Assembly (NCBI GenBank): GCA_943788165.1
Contig: CALSPF010000001.1
Span: 744,001 to 808,000, forward strand
DNA length: 64,000 nucleotides
From: an uncultured Flavobacteriaceae bacterium
Lineage (GTDB): Bacteria; Bacteroidota; Bacteroidia; Flavobacteriales; Flavobacteriaceae
Direction of reading: 5' to 3'
Below are positions 8,816 through 18,503 of this stretch, piece after piece. The notes beneath the pieces are model-generated. The model was not told the DNA's origin and searched no databases. It saw only the letters and a list, made by a program, of their open reading frames with translations. Position 1 is the first letter of the stretch, and every line of letters begins with the position of its first letter. A program made the translations under genes and the position numbers.

Positions 8816-11317
8816 ATGGCTGAAGGAGAAAAGTTAATCCCTATCAATATTGAAGACGAGATGAAATCGGCATACATCGATTACTCGATGTCTGTCATTG
8901 TGTCACGCGCCTTACCTGATGTTCGGGATGGTTTAAAACCTGTACACCGCCGAGTGTTGTATGGGATGCATGAATTGGGGATTCGTGCGACAACTGCATA
9001 TAAGAAATCTGCCCGTATTGTTGGGGAAGTTTTGGGAAAATATCACCCACACGGAGATACATCTGTCTACGACACCATGGTGCGTATGGCACAAGAATGG
9101 AGCTTGCGTTATCTCCTTGTAGATGGCCAAGGTAACTTTGGTTCTGTAGATGGCGACAGTCCAGCAGCAATGCGATATACTGAGGCAAGAATGCGTAAGA
9201 TATCGGAAGATTTATTGGCTGATATTGAAAAAGACACGGTCGATCACCAATTGAATTTTGATGATACTTTGAAAGAACCAACGGTTCTTCCAACCAAAGT
9301 TCCCACTCTGTTGATCAATGGTGCATCTGGTATTGCCGTTGGTATGGCGACCAATATGCCACCGCATAATTTAACTGAAGTAATCGAAGGAATTGTCAAT
9401 TATATCGACAACAACGACATCACTATAGATGAGTTGATGCAATCAATTAAAGCGCCTGATTTTCCTACTGGGGGGACAATTTATGGTTACGAGGGTGTAC
9501 GTGACGCTTTTCATACGGGACGTGGTCGCATTGTATTGCGCGCCAAAACTAATATTGAAGAAGTAAACGGTCGGGAATGCATCATCGTCGATGAAATTCC
9601 TTACCAAGTCAACAAAGCCGAAATGATTCGTAAAACGGCCGAGCTTGTTAACGATAAAAAAATTGAAGGTATATCAAACATTCGTGATGAATCTGATAGA
9701 AACGGAATGCGAATTGTATATATCCTTAAGCGAGATGCAATTCCTAATATCGTTTTAAACAAACTCTACAAATACACTGCCTTACAGTCCTCTTTTAGTG
9801 TAAATAATATTGCCTTGGTCAAAGGACGACCAAAATTGCTCAACCTCAAGGAACTCATTCATTATTTTGTGGAACACCGCCATGAGGTAGTGGTAAGACG
9901 TACTGAATACGAATTACGTAAAGCCCAAGAGCGCGCGCACATACTTGAAGGTTTGATAATTGCTTCAGACAATATTGATGAAGTAATTGCTTTGATCCGT
10001 TCTTCGTCCAATGCAGATGAAGCACGTGCTAAATTGATCGAGAAGTTTGAACTTTCCGAAATTCAAGCAAAAGCGATTGTTGAAATGCGTTTGCGCCAGT
10101 TAACAGGTTTAGAGCAAGACAAACTCCGTGCAGAGTATGATGAACTGCTCAAAACGATTGCTGATTTAAAAGACATCTTAGAGAAGAAAGATCGCCGTAT
10201 GGAGATCATCAAAGAAGAGTTGGATGAGATTAAAACCAAATATGGTGATGAGCGTCGTTCAAAAATTGAATATGCTGGGGGTAACTTCAGTATTGAAGAT
10301 ATGATTCCTGATGAAAAAGTGGTGGTTACCATCTCCCATGCAGGCTATATTAAACGTACACCTCTGGCTGAATACAAAACACAAAACCGTGGGGGTGTAG
10401 GTCAGAAAGCGAGTACTACACGTAATGAAGACTTCTTGGAGCATCTTTTTGTGGGAACAAACCACCAATATATGTTGTTCTTTACCCAAAAAGGAAAGTG
10501 CTTCTGGATGCGGGTTTATGAAATACCTGAAGGATCTAAAACATCCAAAGGAAGGGCAATTCAAAACTTAATCAATATTGAGCAAGATGATAAGGTTAAA
10601 GCCTTTATCAACACACAAGACTTAAAAGACGAGGAATATATCAATAGCCATTGTGTGATTATGGCTACCAAGCAAGGACAGATCAAAAAAACTTCTTTGG
10701 AGCAATACTCTCGTCCGCGTGCAAACGGTATTAATGCGATTACCGTTAAAGATGGTGATGAGCTACTTGAAGCCAAATTAACCAACGGAGAGAGCGAAAT
10801 TCTGATCGCGGTTAAATCTGGAAAAGCCATACGCTTTGAGGAAAGTAAAACTCGCCCAATGGGAAGAAATGCCTCTGGAGTTCGAGGAATCACTTTAAAT
10901 GGTCCAAATGATGCAGTTGTTGGAATGGTTTCGGTCAATGACCTTGATACTGATATTCTTGTTGTTTCGGCCAATGGTTACGGGAAACGATCAAGCCTAG
11001 AAGACTATCGTGCGACCAATCGCGGTGGAAAAGGAGTAAAAACTATTTCTGTTACTGAAAAAACAGGAGAATTGGTTTCAATCAAAAATGTTTCCGATGA
11101 AAACGATCTCATGATCATTAATAAGTCAGGAATAGCCATTCGAATGAGCGTAGATTCGCTGAGGGTTATGGGACGAGCAACCCAGGGAGTCAAGTTGATC
11201 AACTTAAAAGGAGACGACTCCATTGCAGCAGTAGCGAAAGTGATGAAAGAAGAAGAGACTATTGAAGATCAAACCCTTGAGGGTGAAGAAAATGCCACTG
11301 ATGGCACGAATATTTAA
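8816..11317 (+). CDS. gyrA: DNA gyrase subunit A
   Basis: Breakage-reunion subunit of the type II topoisomerase that introduces negative supercoils. The protein is 833 aa. The catalytic tyrosine is Tyr121 in [10 protein letters not shown]. The quinolone-determining region reads [13 protein letters not shown], with Ser83 and the acidic Asp86, so by motif it is wild type at the common resistance positions. The C-terminal half has the repeated beta-pinwheel blades ([16 protein letters not shown] and following) and ends in an acidic tail. The start [20 protein letters not shown] is typical for Bacteroidota. A secreted TPR protein gene follows after 28 bases, probably co-transcribed. Confidence 0.98.
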   Translation: MAEGEKLIPINIEDEMKSAYIDYSMSVIVSRALPDVRDGLKPVHRRVLYGMHELGIRATTAYKKSARIVGEVLGKYHPHGDTSVYDTMVRMAQEWSLRYLLVDGQGNFGSVDGDSPAAMRYTEARMRKISEDLLADIEKDTVDHQLNFDDTLKEPTVLPTKVPTLLINGASGIAVGMATNMPPHNLTEVIEGIVNYIDNNDITIDELMQSIKAPDFPTGGTIYGYEGVRDAFHTGRGRIVLRAKTNIEEVNGRECIIVDEIPYQVNKAEMIRKTAELVNDKKIEGISNIRDESDRNGMRIVYILKRDAIPNIVLNKLYKYTALQSSFSVNNIALVKGRPKLLNLKELIHYFVEHRHEVVVRRTEYELRKAQERAHILEGLIIASDNIDEVIALIRSSSNADEARAKLIEKFELSEIQAKAIVEMRLRQLTGLEQDKLRAEYDELLKTIADLKDILEKKDRRMEIIKEELDEIKTKYGDERRSKIEYAGGNFSIEDMIPDEKVVVTISHAGYIKRTPLAEYKTQNRGGVGQKASTTRNEDFLEHLFVGTNHQYMLFFTQKGKCFWMRVYEIPEGSKTSKGRAIQNLINIEQDDKVKAFINTQDLKDEEYINSHCVIMATKQGQIKKTSLEQYSRPRANGINAITVKDGDELLEAKLTNGESEILIAVKSGKAIRFEESKTRPMGRNASGVRGITLNGPNDAVVGMVSVNDLDTDILVVSANGYGKRSSLEDYRATNRGGKGVKTISVTEKTGELVSIKNVSDENDLMIINKSGIAIRMSVDSLRVMGRATQGVKLINLKGDDSIAAVAKVMKEEETIEDQTLEGEENATDGTNI

Positions 11318-11345
11318 TAAATATACACATATTAATATACAAACA

Positions 11346-12581
11346 ATGAAACAATTATTCACCCTTTTCTTGGGATTAGTGCTAACTGTGGGAAGTGCAC
11401 AAAAGAAAGAACTTAGGCAGGCGCAAAAACTTTTCAAAGCCTCAAAAATTAGCGAAGCTTCTGCCTCATTAAAAGCGAATCAAGCCCTGATTGAGAGCAC
11501 TGATGATATAAAAATCTCAGATCAGTACCATTTACTGTTAGGACAAATTGCTCGTTTAGAGGAAAATTACCAAGCCTCTTATGATAATCTATTTTTAGTT
11601 CAGACCACAGCATCTTTAAAAGATTTGGCTGCAACAGAATTGAGACTTTTAACAAGCGATATTGTCAATACTGCCATTAAACAATCAGAAGAGAAAGAAT
11701 TTATTCTGTCAGCTAAAAACCTCTTTTTGGCCTACACAATTGATAAACTGGCCAATGTTGATTATTTGTATTATGCTGCAACAAATGCTGTAAATGCCAA
11801 TGATTACCCTCTTGCGCTAGAGTATTACCTACTATTGAAGGAGATTAATTATGAAGGTGTTGTGACCAAGTATTTTGTTACTGAGGTTGCAACTGGTGAA
11901 GAACGAGAAGTTTCCAATACAGAATACACCATTTTCCTCAAGTCAAAAGACTACACCAACCAGCGTGAAGAAGATACGGCATCGAAGTATCCAGAAATTG
12001 TAAAGAACATTGCCCTAATTTACAACAGTTTGGGTCAAAAAGAAAAAGCAATCACTGCTGTTCAAGACGCGCGAAAAGCTAATCCCGGCGACATTGGATT
12101 AATCTTGACTGAAGCGAATATATACATTGAACTCGATGAGAAAGAGCGCTACCAAGATTTGATTATAGAGGCCTTAGCGCAAGACCCAAATAATGCCACT
12201 TTATACTTCAATTTAGGAGTTGTTAGTGGAGACTTAGGCGATAAAGTGAAGTCAAGAGAATTTTATCAAAAAGCGATTGAGCTAGATGCAACCATGTCCA
12301 ATGCTTATTTGAACCTTGTGGCACTTATTCTTCAAGATGAGGCAGTTATTGTAGAGCATATGAATTCTTTAACAAACTCACGAGCAGATAATGTGAAGTA
12401 TGATAAATTAAAGAAACAAAGAGAAGGTATATACATTGAATGTGTTCCAATTCTTAGGGACCTAATAGCCCTTGATGATTCAAATTTAGACGCTGTTAAG
12501 ACCTTGAAAAACATTTATGGCACTATTGGTGACAACGATGGATTTAAAGCAATGAAAGCATTAGAAGAAAAACATCAATAG
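11346..12581 (+). CDS. Secreted tetratricopeptide repeat protein
   Basis: A 411-aa protein with a signal peptide (MKQLFTLFLGLVLTVGSAQ) and several TPR-like helical pairs, clearest around ALIYNSLGQKEKAITAVQDA and TLYFNLGVVSGDLGDKVKS in the C-terminal half. TPR arrays bind proteins; the partner is unknown. The start at 11346 was chosen because it gives an immediate signal peptide; the frame is open further upstream into the end of gyrA, but those residues overlap the gyrA coding region. It follows gyrA by 28 bases. The gene ends shortly before a bidirectional terminator. Location periplasmic or envelope by inference. Confidence 0.85.
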   Translation: MKQLFTLFLGLVLTVGSAQKKELRQAQKLFKASKISEASASLKANQALIESTDDIKISDQYHLLLGQIARLEENYQASYDNLFLVQTTASLKDLAATELRLLTSDIVNTAIKQSEEKEFILSAKNLFLAYTIDKLANVDYLYYAATNAVNANDYPLALEYYLLLKEINYEGVVTKYFVTEVATGEEREVSNTEYTIFLKSKDYTNQREEDTASKYPEIVKNIALIYNSLGQKEKAITAVQDARKANPGDIGLILTEANIYIELDEKERYQDLIIEALAQDPNNATLYFNLGVVSGDLGDKVKSREFYQKAIELDATMSNAYLNLVALILQDEAVIVEHMNSLTNSRADNVKYDKLKKQREGIYIECVPILRDLIALDDSNLDAVKTLKNIYGTIGDNDGFKAMKALEEKHQ

Positions 12582-12601
12582 TAAAATTTTATTGTTCCAT
12601 A

Positions 12602-12632
12602 AAAAAAGCCTCCCAATTGGGAGGTTTTTTTA
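12602..12632. terminator. Bidirectional Rho-independent terminator
   Basis: CCTCCC AATT GGGAGG is flanked by seven A on the left and seven T on the right, so it works in both directions. It closes the rightward gyrA-TPR unit and the leftward NlpC/P60 gene, whose stop overlaps the right edge. Confidence 0.93.
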
Positions 12633-13379
12633 TAGAATGGATTTAATCAATCGCAATTTATGAGAATGCGTTTGCAGTTCAGCATTGAAAATACCGGTTT
12701 GATCAATGCGGTCGATTCGAACCTTTCCGTGCGCATGGAGAATAAAATGGTTTTGCAGTAAAATACCAACATGGGTAATGTCTCCCTCTTTGTTGTCAAA
12801 AAAGGCCAAATCGCCAGGTTGACTTTCCTCAATGAAACTAAGACTTGTACCTTGTTGCGCTTGTTGATAAGCGTCTCTTTTTAGTGGAACACCGTGAATT
12901 TTATACACCATTTGTGTTAGGCCAGAGCAATCGATTCCCATGGGCGTTTTCCCGCCCCATAGATAGGGTGCGTGTAAAAACTGATAGGCAGTTAGAACAA
13001 TGGCTTCTTTTTTTGAGGAAAGAATTGTTGGGGTGTATTCTATGCTGTGACCCAATAATGAGAGTGCACGTAAATCACTACCAAGTGGGATGGGGAATAT
13101 CTGTTCATTGGCCAAATGGACAAAATCAATCAAATGCTTTGATGCGCTAAACGGTTGTTCTTGAAGAAGTTTGTGCTCTTTTTCTTCGATGATTATGGCC
13201 TGATTTTGAGTGATCCAGCCTTCATACTTATCCCAGTCCAAACGAATTTTATACCAGTCTTTGCGTTGATCAATTATCTTAAACGATTCTCCGTAGAGCA
13301 GTTGTGAGGTTAATTCGCTTTTGTGGTCATTTTCTTTTCGAAGAGGAATAACACCTAAATGACAAACACCGTATTTCAA
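12630..13379 (-). CDS. C40 (NlpC/P60) peptidase with SH3 domains
   Basis: A 249-aa cell-wall peptidase, probably hydrolysing bonds in peptidoglycan stem peptides. N-terminal bacterial SH3-type region (about residues 1-65, with WYKIRLDWDKYEGWI), a linker with a second SH3-like part, then the NlpC/P60 domain with catalytic Cys151 (GIDCSGL), His203 (THVGI) and a third polar residue near His215 (LHAHG). No signal peptide is seen. The start is TTG (13377-13379): in this frame there is no ATG between the upstream stop at 13407 and the SH3 domain. A promoter-like box lies 32 bases upstream. Confidence 0.9.
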   Translation of the reverse strand: MKYGVCHLGVIPLRKENDHKSELTSQLLYGESFKIIDQRKDWYKIRLDWDKYEGWITQNQAIIIEEKEHKLLQEQPFSASKHLIDFVHLANEQIFPIPLGSDLRALSLLGHSIEYTPTILSSKKEAIVLTAYQFLHAPYLWGGKTPMGIDCSGLTQMVYKIHGVPLKRDAYQQAQQGTSLSFIEESQPGDLAFFDNKEGDITHVGILLQNHFILHAHGKVRIDRIDQTGIFNAELQTHSHKLRLIKSIL

Positions 13380-13410
13380 CTTGCTTTTTGTTTTAAGAAT
13401 AACTGTTCAT

Positions 13411-13444
13411 CAAAAGTAACGAAAATCAAGTAACTAGCAGACAA
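13411..13444 (-). promoter_or_regulatory. Candidate promoter of the NlpC/P60 gene
   Basis: On the minus strand TACTTTTG (13411-13418) matches TAnnTTTG and has a TTG 23 bases upstream (13442-13444), within the broad Bacteroidota spacing. The predicted transcript would start about 25 bases before the TTG start codon. Confidence 0.45.
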
Positions 13445-13524
13445 GAGCATAGAAATTTCCCATGCAACAATAACATTTCTTACCTTAGAGGAAATTTAAT
13501 TTTCATTTAACTCATTTTTATTTC

Positions 13525-15567
13525 ATGAAGCGACTACTTGAATTTTTATACAATTCTCAGTCCCTTATTTACAAGGCATTCCTTTATGCGTTTAGTTGTG
13601 CGTTAATTGTTTATTTTTTTCCTATCAGAAGTCAGTTTGCTTTTGACTATTCAAAAGGACAGGGGTGGGGCTATGAAACCCTCTATGCTCCATTTGACTT
13701 TGCAATTATTAAATCAGAGAATGAGATAAATAAAGAGAGGGAACGCTTGCGACTCGAGGCGATTACCTACTTTGACGTTGATGCTTCGCAAATAGAAAAA
13801 GCGCTGACTGCCTATGCGGCTAATTTTGAAAACTATTTTCCATTTCGTAAAAACTCTGCGCGCTACAGCCGTTATTTCGACTACGGTAATTTATTGCTTG
13901 ATGACATCTACACAAAGGGTGTGCTTCCAGTCAATTATTCACACGAAGGTGGGAGGATAGCGGCACTGGTTTTAGATCGATCTGAGCGAGATCTTCCTTT
14001 TGAAGCCCTACTGAATTTAACTACTTTGAATGCGTATTTGGAAAAAATAATCGAACCAAATTACAGTAGTTATAGCAAGCAGTATTACAATTTACTTTTT
14101 GAAATTCTTGAGCCCAACTTATCCTATAATAAAACCTATTCAGAGCAATCTATTGCGGACTTATTCTTGACGATTTCGCCCACACGTGACATCATTGCAC
14201 AAGGCGAAATCATCATTGCAACGAATGAACTAATCGATGAAGAGAAGTGGGATATATTGTGGTCGTTGGAACAGCAGTTTTCCTCAGCGGATTTACAGAC
14301 CAAAAACTATGTTTGGATAGTCTTTGGATATAGTTTGATTGTTTCTTTGTTGCTCTTGCTCTTGTTGTTTTTTATTCACAAGTACCGTTTCTCTATTTTT
14401 GAAAACAACACAAAGATGACATTCATCTTTTTCAACCTACTGATGGTGGTGGGTATGAGCATACTGGTGCTTGAGTTCAATCAGAATTATATTTATGCGC
14501 TACCAGTTTGTATTTTTCCGCTAATTACAAAAACATTTTTTGATGCTCGTTTGGGTTTGTTTATTCATTTATTGAGTGTCCTTATCGTTGGTTTTATAGT
14601 GCCCAATAGTTTTGAATATGTAGTATTGCAAACCGCTGCTGGGATTGTTACTATATTGAGTGTAGCCGAACTATATAAACGAGCAAATTTATTTATCTCT
14701 GTATTTCAAATAACCTTAGTTTATTTGATTGTCTACCTCGCCTTTTTTACCATTAGAGCTGGAGATATTCAGTCGCTTGATGTAATTGTTTTTGGTCTCT
14801 TTGTTGTTAATGGTTTGTTGACCCTTTTTGTTCAGCCTTTGATATATCTCTATGAGAAAGTGTTTAAACTTGTCTCGGATGTTTCTTTACTGGAATTATC
14901 GGACACAAATTCTTCCGTTTTTAAAGAACTATCCAATAAAGCTCCAGGTACATTTCATCATTCGTTGCAAGTAGCCAACTTAGCAGAAGCAGCTGCAGTA
15001 GCTATAGATGCTAATGTGTTGCTCACTCGCGTGGGTGCACTTTATCATGATATTGGAAAAATCAATAACCCAACTTTTTTCAGTGAAAATCAACGTGCGC
15101 TTGTTTCACCTCACGACGAACTTTCTCCAAAAGACAGTGCGCAAATGATTATTCAGCACGTTTTGGATGGAATTGAACTCGCCAAAAAGTATAAGTTACC
15201 CGATCGTGTCATTGATTTTATCCGCACCCACCACGGAACATCAAAGGTTTACTATTTCTACAAGAAGCAGCAAGAGCTATCAGATGACTTTGATCAAAGT
15301 GATTTCTCCTACAAAGGCCCAAAGCCCTTTTCAAAAGAAACAGCGATTGTGATGATGTCTGATGCTGTTGAAGCCGCTTCAAAAAGCTTGAAAGAGCCCT
15401 CAATAGAACTGCTCGAGGGTTTTGTTTCAAAGATCATTAATCAACAAATGGATGAGGATCAATTTGTCAATTCGAACATCACATTTGCTGAAATAGAAAC
15501 AGTTAAAAAAGTATTGATCAATAAGTTGGTCAATATCTATCACTTGCGTGTCGAATATCCCGAGTAA
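13525..15567 (+). CDS. pgpH: PgpH-type 7TM-HD phosphohydrolase (probable c-di-AMP phosphodiesterase)
   Basis: A 680-aa membrane protein. One N-terminal membrane segment is followed by a large extracytoplasmic 7TMR-HDED-type domain (about residues 45-260), seven membrane helices (about 265-450) and a cytoplasmic HD domain. The HD domain has His in GTFHHSLQVANLAE, the His508-Asp509 pair in GALYHDIGKINNP, and TFIRTHH-like IRTHHGTSK. This architecture is that of PgpH, known in Listeria to hydrolyse c-di-AMP; activity here is inferred from the family. The gene is divergent from the NlpC/P60 gene, and the next unit downstream is a tRNA cluster. Confidence 0.92.
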   Translation: MKRLLEFLYNSQSLIYKAFLYAFSCALIVYFFPIRSQFAFDYSKGQGWGYETLYAPFDFAIIKSENEINKERERLRLEAITYFDVDASQIEKALTAYAANFENYFPFRKNSARYSRYFDYGNLLLDDIYTKGVLPVNYSHEGGRIAALVLDRSERDLPFEALLNLTTLNAYLEKIIEPNYSSYSKQYYNLLFEILEPNLSYNKTYSEQSIADLFLTISPTRDIIAQGEIIIATNELIDEEKWDILWSLEQQFSSADLQTKNYVWIVFGYSLIVSLLLLLLLFFIHKYRFSIFENNTKMTFIFFNLLMVVGMSILVLEFNQNYIYALPVCIFPLITKTFFDARLGLFIHLLSVLIVGFIVPNSFEYVVLQTAAGIVTILSVAELYKRANLFISVFQITLVYLIVYLAFFTIRAGDIQSLDVIVFGLFVVNGLLTLFVQPLIYLYEKVFKLVSDVSLLELSDTNSSVFKELSNKAPGTFHHSLQVANLAEAAAVAIDANVLLTRVGALYHDIGKINNPTFFSENQRALVSPHDELSPKDSAQMIIQHVLDGIELAKKYKLPDRVIDFIRTHHGTSKVYYFYKKQQELSDDFDQSDFSYKGPKPFSKETAIVMMSDAVEAASKSLKEPSIELLEGFVSKIINQQMDEDQFVNSNITFAEIETVKKVLINKLVNIYHLRVEYPE

Positions 15568-15593
15568 AAAAGGTAGAAAAGTTCACGAAATCA

Positions 15594-15624
15594 TTGTGTA
15601 ATTAGCATCTTCGGAGTACATTTG
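15594..15624 (+). promoter_or_regulatory. Promoter of the tRNA cluster
   Basis: TTG (15594-15596), 20 bases, then TACATTTG (15617-15624), an exact Bacteroidota housekeeping promoter. It lies 23 bases before tRNA-Ser and downstream of the pgpH stop. Confidence 0.8.
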
Positions 15625-15647
15625 CAAACCAAATCACGATTAGACTA

Positions 15648-15731
15648 GGAGAGGTGCCAGAGTGGTAATGGAGCAGATTGCTAATCTGTCGACGTGTAAG
15701 CGTCGCCAGGGTTCGAGTCCCTGTCTCTCCG
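15648..15731 (+). tRNA. tRNA-Ser (anticodon GCT)
   Basis: Acceptor arms GGAGAGG and TCTCTCC pair; the anticodon stem-loop is GCAGA-TTGCTAA-TCTGT with GCT anticodon. A long variable arm typical of serine tRNAs and the T-arm GGTTCGAGTCC are present. The 3' CCA is not encoded. First of three tRNA genes. Confidence 0.96.
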
Positions 15732-15765
15732 CAACTTTTAAAAAGGTGTTTATTATCCTTTTTTT

Positions 15766-15840
15766 CGGGGTGTAGCGTAGCCCGGTCATCGCGCCTGCTT
15801 TGGGAGCAGGAGGTCGCAGGTTCGAATCCTGCCACCCCGA
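15766..15840 (+). tRNA. tRNA-Pro (anticodon TGG)
   Basis: Acceptor arms CGGGGTG and CACCCCG, anticodon stem-loop CCTGC-TTTGGGA-GCAGG with TGG, and T-arm GCAGGTTCGAATCCTGC. CCA not encoded. Confidence 0.96.
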
Positions 15841-15846
15841 CATATG

Positions 15847-15920
15847 GGTCGAGTAGCTCAGCTGGATAGAGCATCTGCCTTCTAAGCAGACGGTCACAGG
15901 TTCGAATCCTGTCTCGATCA
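15847..15920 (+). tRNA. tRNA-Arg (anticodon TCT)
   Basis: Acceptor arms GGTCGAG and CTCGATC (one G-U pair), D-arm GCTCAGCTGGATAGAGC, anticodon loop CTTCTAA with TCT, and T-arm ACAGGTTCGAATCCTGT. CCA not encoded. Begins only six bases after tRNA-Pro. Confidence 0.96.
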
Positions 15921-15930
15921 CTGAAACATA

Positions 15931-15963
15931 AAAAACCTCTGTTGTTACAGGGGTTTTCTTTTT
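15931..15963 (+). terminator. Terminator of the tRNA cluster
   Basis: AAAACCTCTGT / ACAGGGGTTTT stem with a 4-base TGTT loop and one G-U pair, followed by CTTTTTT. It lies 11 bases after tRNA-Arg. Confidence 0.85.
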
Positions 15964-16083
15964 TAGTTTCGAAGGCAAATGTTCAGGCATAGCCTTTTAT
16001 TATTTAAAAGCTTAAATCCCTTGTTAATGCTTTATTTAATTTGATATATTTAACCTTTATAAATTATAACTATTATTTTAATT

Positions 16084-16743
16084 ATGAACTACTCACGTAT
16101 ACTTTGTCCAATGTTGTGTTTAGTTTTTGCGAAATCGGTTGCACAGGTTTTGCCTAAAAATGCATTTGGAAGTTATACCATTAAATCTACGAAGCCTAGC
16201 GTTTCCGTCAGAATGCACTTGGATTCCGTTACCCGTCGGTGGACCATTAACAGTGAGAAAAATCGTTTTGCAAAAAAACCAGTAAACAGTATTTCTATTG
16301 TGGGTGTTGGGTATTTTGGTGAGCATGAATATGCTGGCTACAAACCTTCAACCTATGCGCGAATTGTTATTGAAAATGAACCTTTATCTGGTAATATTCG
16401 TGCCTATTTCCCGAATATGTTTTGGACCATACAAGATTTTAATGATGATGTTCCTGTCAATATTCGTTTTCGTGTGGACGATAAATATATTTTCCAATAT
16501 GCTGCGAACATTGTAAAGAAAACAACCATGGTTGAGGTAAATCCAGGGCAAGATTTAAAGAGCATGATTTCAAAATTGGAAATGGCACAAAATTTTTATG
16601 TGCAAATGCTGGACGATGAAGATTTGGTGAGGTCATTTGATCATACGCAATGGCGTTTTCAAACAGATAATGCGAAGAAAGTTATCAAAGATTTCCAAAA
16701 TATTATTAAAATTCAGTGGGTCGTTGAAGACCTCACAAATTAA
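16084..16743 (+). CDS. Secreted protein of unknown function
   Basis: I do not recognise this 219-aa protein. It starts with a hydrophobic segment ending in SVAQ, a likely signal peptide. A beta-rich middle part (SVSVRMHLDSVTRRWTIN, NSISIVGVGYFGEHEYAGY) is followed by an alpha-helical C-terminus rich in Lys and Asp. No Cys-based or catalytic motif is obvious. It stands alone between the tRNA cluster and the polysaccharide locus. A weak promoter (TTG at 16021-16023, 21 bases, TATATTTA at 16045-16052, one mismatch) precedes it. Composition resembles neighbouring genes, with no sign of transfer. Confidence 0.75.
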   Translation: MNYSRILCPMLCLVFAKSVAQVLPKNAFGSYTIKSTKPSVSVRMHLDSVTRRWTINSEKNRFAKKPVNSISIVGVGYFGEHEYAGYKPSTYARIVIENEPLSGNIRAYFPNMFWTIQDFNDDVPVNIRFRVDDKYIFQYAANIVKKTTMVEVNPGQDLKSMISKLEMAQNFYVQMLDDEDLVRSFDHTQWRFQTDNAKKVIKDFQNIIKIQWVVEDLTN

Positions 16744-16791
16744 TTGCTACAGGCATTGCTTTTTTTGTTGAGACTAAAGTTAAACCAGTAT

Positions 16792-18459
16792 TTACTGTTT
16801 TTCAAGTCGCATCAAGATAGATGCTTGAGGACCTAAATTCAACGCATCTAGTTCTTGCACAAATCCACCCGTTGCTCCAATATTTAGTGTGCCCATGTTT
16901 TGGCTGTTTTCCACATTGATTAAATGATATATACCTATATCAAGTTCACTTGTAATGACATTTATGGTTAATCCATTTTGGTTGGTTGAGGATAAATTGT
17001 GGAGTATCAAAACACTTTCTTGATTCACGTTGTTTATGCGCATGAATGGGAATACACTATTGATACTGATTCCAACCCCTTTGTAACTGCCTGTTGTTAG
17101 TGCACTGACTGTTTTTCTGTGACTGATCCATTTTTGGTAATGCCGCCAAAGAGAGTTAGGATCAGCTTGTTGGTGGGCAACATTAAATTTGCTATAATTT
17201 TGATTGAGGTCATGCCATGGAGCTGCAGTACTAAAACCCGCATTGGCAGACATACTCCACTGCATGGGTTTTCTAATATCTTCGTCAGGTTTAATTCCTT
17301 CCATGCCAATTTCCTCACCATAGTATAGGTAGGGTATCCCGGGAAGGGATAAGAGAATACTGGCAGCAAGCTTAGCTTTAGCGGTGCTTTTGTTCAATTG
17401 GTTATACACTCTATTTTGATCGTGATTGGTCAAGAATGTACCATATTGAAACGGTTTGTAGTTGGAGGTGACTTGATTTATTTTGGCCCGCAGTTCATCA
17501 ATGGATTCGCTATTAATGGAATTGATAATGCTTGTTGCGAGATCAAATTCAAAACAGTAGTCAAGTCGATTGTCACTATACGGAATGATGTTTTGTGTAG
17601 AAGTCCATGCCTCACCTACAGTCATTAGAGAGGGGTTGATCGATTTTTGGTACTGATAAAAATCTCTCCACCAAGCCAATGTTGCGGGCGAGTTGTCTTG
17701 CTGATTGCCTTCTTCTATCCAGTGCTTGACTGCGTCTATTCTGAATCCATCTACTCCGATATCTTCATACCAATAACGTACTACATCTTTTATTTCAGTG
17801 GTGACTTCTTCATTTTTAAAGTTTAGATCAGGCATGCCATGCCAAAATATACCATAGTAGTAGGAACTGTTTCTGAGGTGCCATACATTTTGTCCCCACG
17901 GACCATTGAAATTGGGATGTGAAGATTCCCAAACATACCAATCTCTTTTATTTTGATTTTGTGAAGAAGCAGCAAACCAAGGATGAAGATCGGAGGTGTG
18001 GTTGGCCACAAAGTCGATGACGATTTTAATTCCTCTGGCATGGGCTTGTGTAACCAGATTCCTGAAATCTTCAAGTGTCCCATAGTCGGGGTTTATAGCG
18101 CGATAATCTGTTACATCATAACCGTGGTAACTTGGAGAAGGGAAGATGGGCATGAGCCATATTGCTGTAACCCCTAGATCTGTATCTGTCGCTGGATTCC
18201 CATCGTTAAGATAGTCAAGCTTATTTATGATTCCATTCAAATCCCCAATACCATCGCCATCTGAATCTGAAAAACTGCGGACAAAGATTTCATAAAAAAC
18301 AGCATCATTCCACCATATATTTGTTGGAATAATTTCTTCTGTAGGAGCTGGTGTTTCTATTATTGGTTCAGGTTCGTTCAGACTATCATTCAATTCTGAC
18401 TCTTTGGAACAGTTGATAAATAGGAGGATGAAGAAAACGGAGATAATACTATTTCGCAT
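16792..18459 (-). CDS. GH13 alpha-amylase family lipoprotein
   Basis: A 555-aa glycoside hydrolase acting on alpha-1,4-glucans. The signal peptide ends in a lipobox (LLFINC) followed by SKESE, an acidic pattern consistent with surface export of Bacteroidota lipoproteins. GH13 regions: I DFVANH, II GFRIDAVKH with the Asp nucleophile, III GEAW with the Glu acid/base, and IV FLTNHDQNR with the third Asp. A C-terminal beta domain follows. The N-terminal DSDGDGIGDLNGI resembles a calcium-binding loop seen in oligo-1,6-glucosidase/amylase subfamilies. It lies 44 bases downstream of the MFS gene, likely one operon. Confidence 0.93.
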   Translation of the reverse strand: MRNSIISVFFILLFINCSKESELNDSLNEPEPIIETPAPTEEIIPTNIWWNDAVFYEIFVRSFSDSDGDGIGDLNGIINKLDYLNDGNPATDTDLGVTAIWLMPIFPSPSYHGYDVTDYRAINPDYGTLEDFRNLVTQAHARGIKIVIDFVANHTSDLHPWFAASSQNQNKRDWYVWESSHPNFNGPWGQNVWHLRNSSYYYGIFWHGMPDLNFKNEEVTTEIKDVVRYWYEDIGVDGFRIDAVKHWIEEGNQQDNSPATLAWWRDFYQYQKSINPSLMTVGEAWTSTQNIIPYSDNRLDYCFEFDLATSIINSINSESIDELRAKINQVTSNYKPFQYGTFLTNHDQNRVYNQLNKSTAKAKLAASILLSLPGIPYLYYGEEIGMEGIKPDEDIRKPMQWSMSANAGFSTAAPWHDLNQNYSKFNVAHQQADPNSLWRHYQKWISHRKTVSALTTGSYKGVGISINSVFPFMRINNVNQESVLILHNLSSTNQNGLTINVITSELDIGIYHLINVENSQNMGTLNIGATGGFVQELDALNLGPQASILMRLEKQ

Positions 18460-18503
18460 GATATAAAAGCTGTATTAAATGTTAAAGGATAATGATAGCG
18501 TCC

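Noticed and set aside
15602-15990. Leftward ORFs of 90 and 116 aa and a rightward 63-aa ORF over the tRNA cluster
   Set aside because: They read through the three tRNA genes; phrases such as GFEPATSCSQSRRDD and WQDSNLRPPAPKAG are well-known artefacts of tRNA translation.
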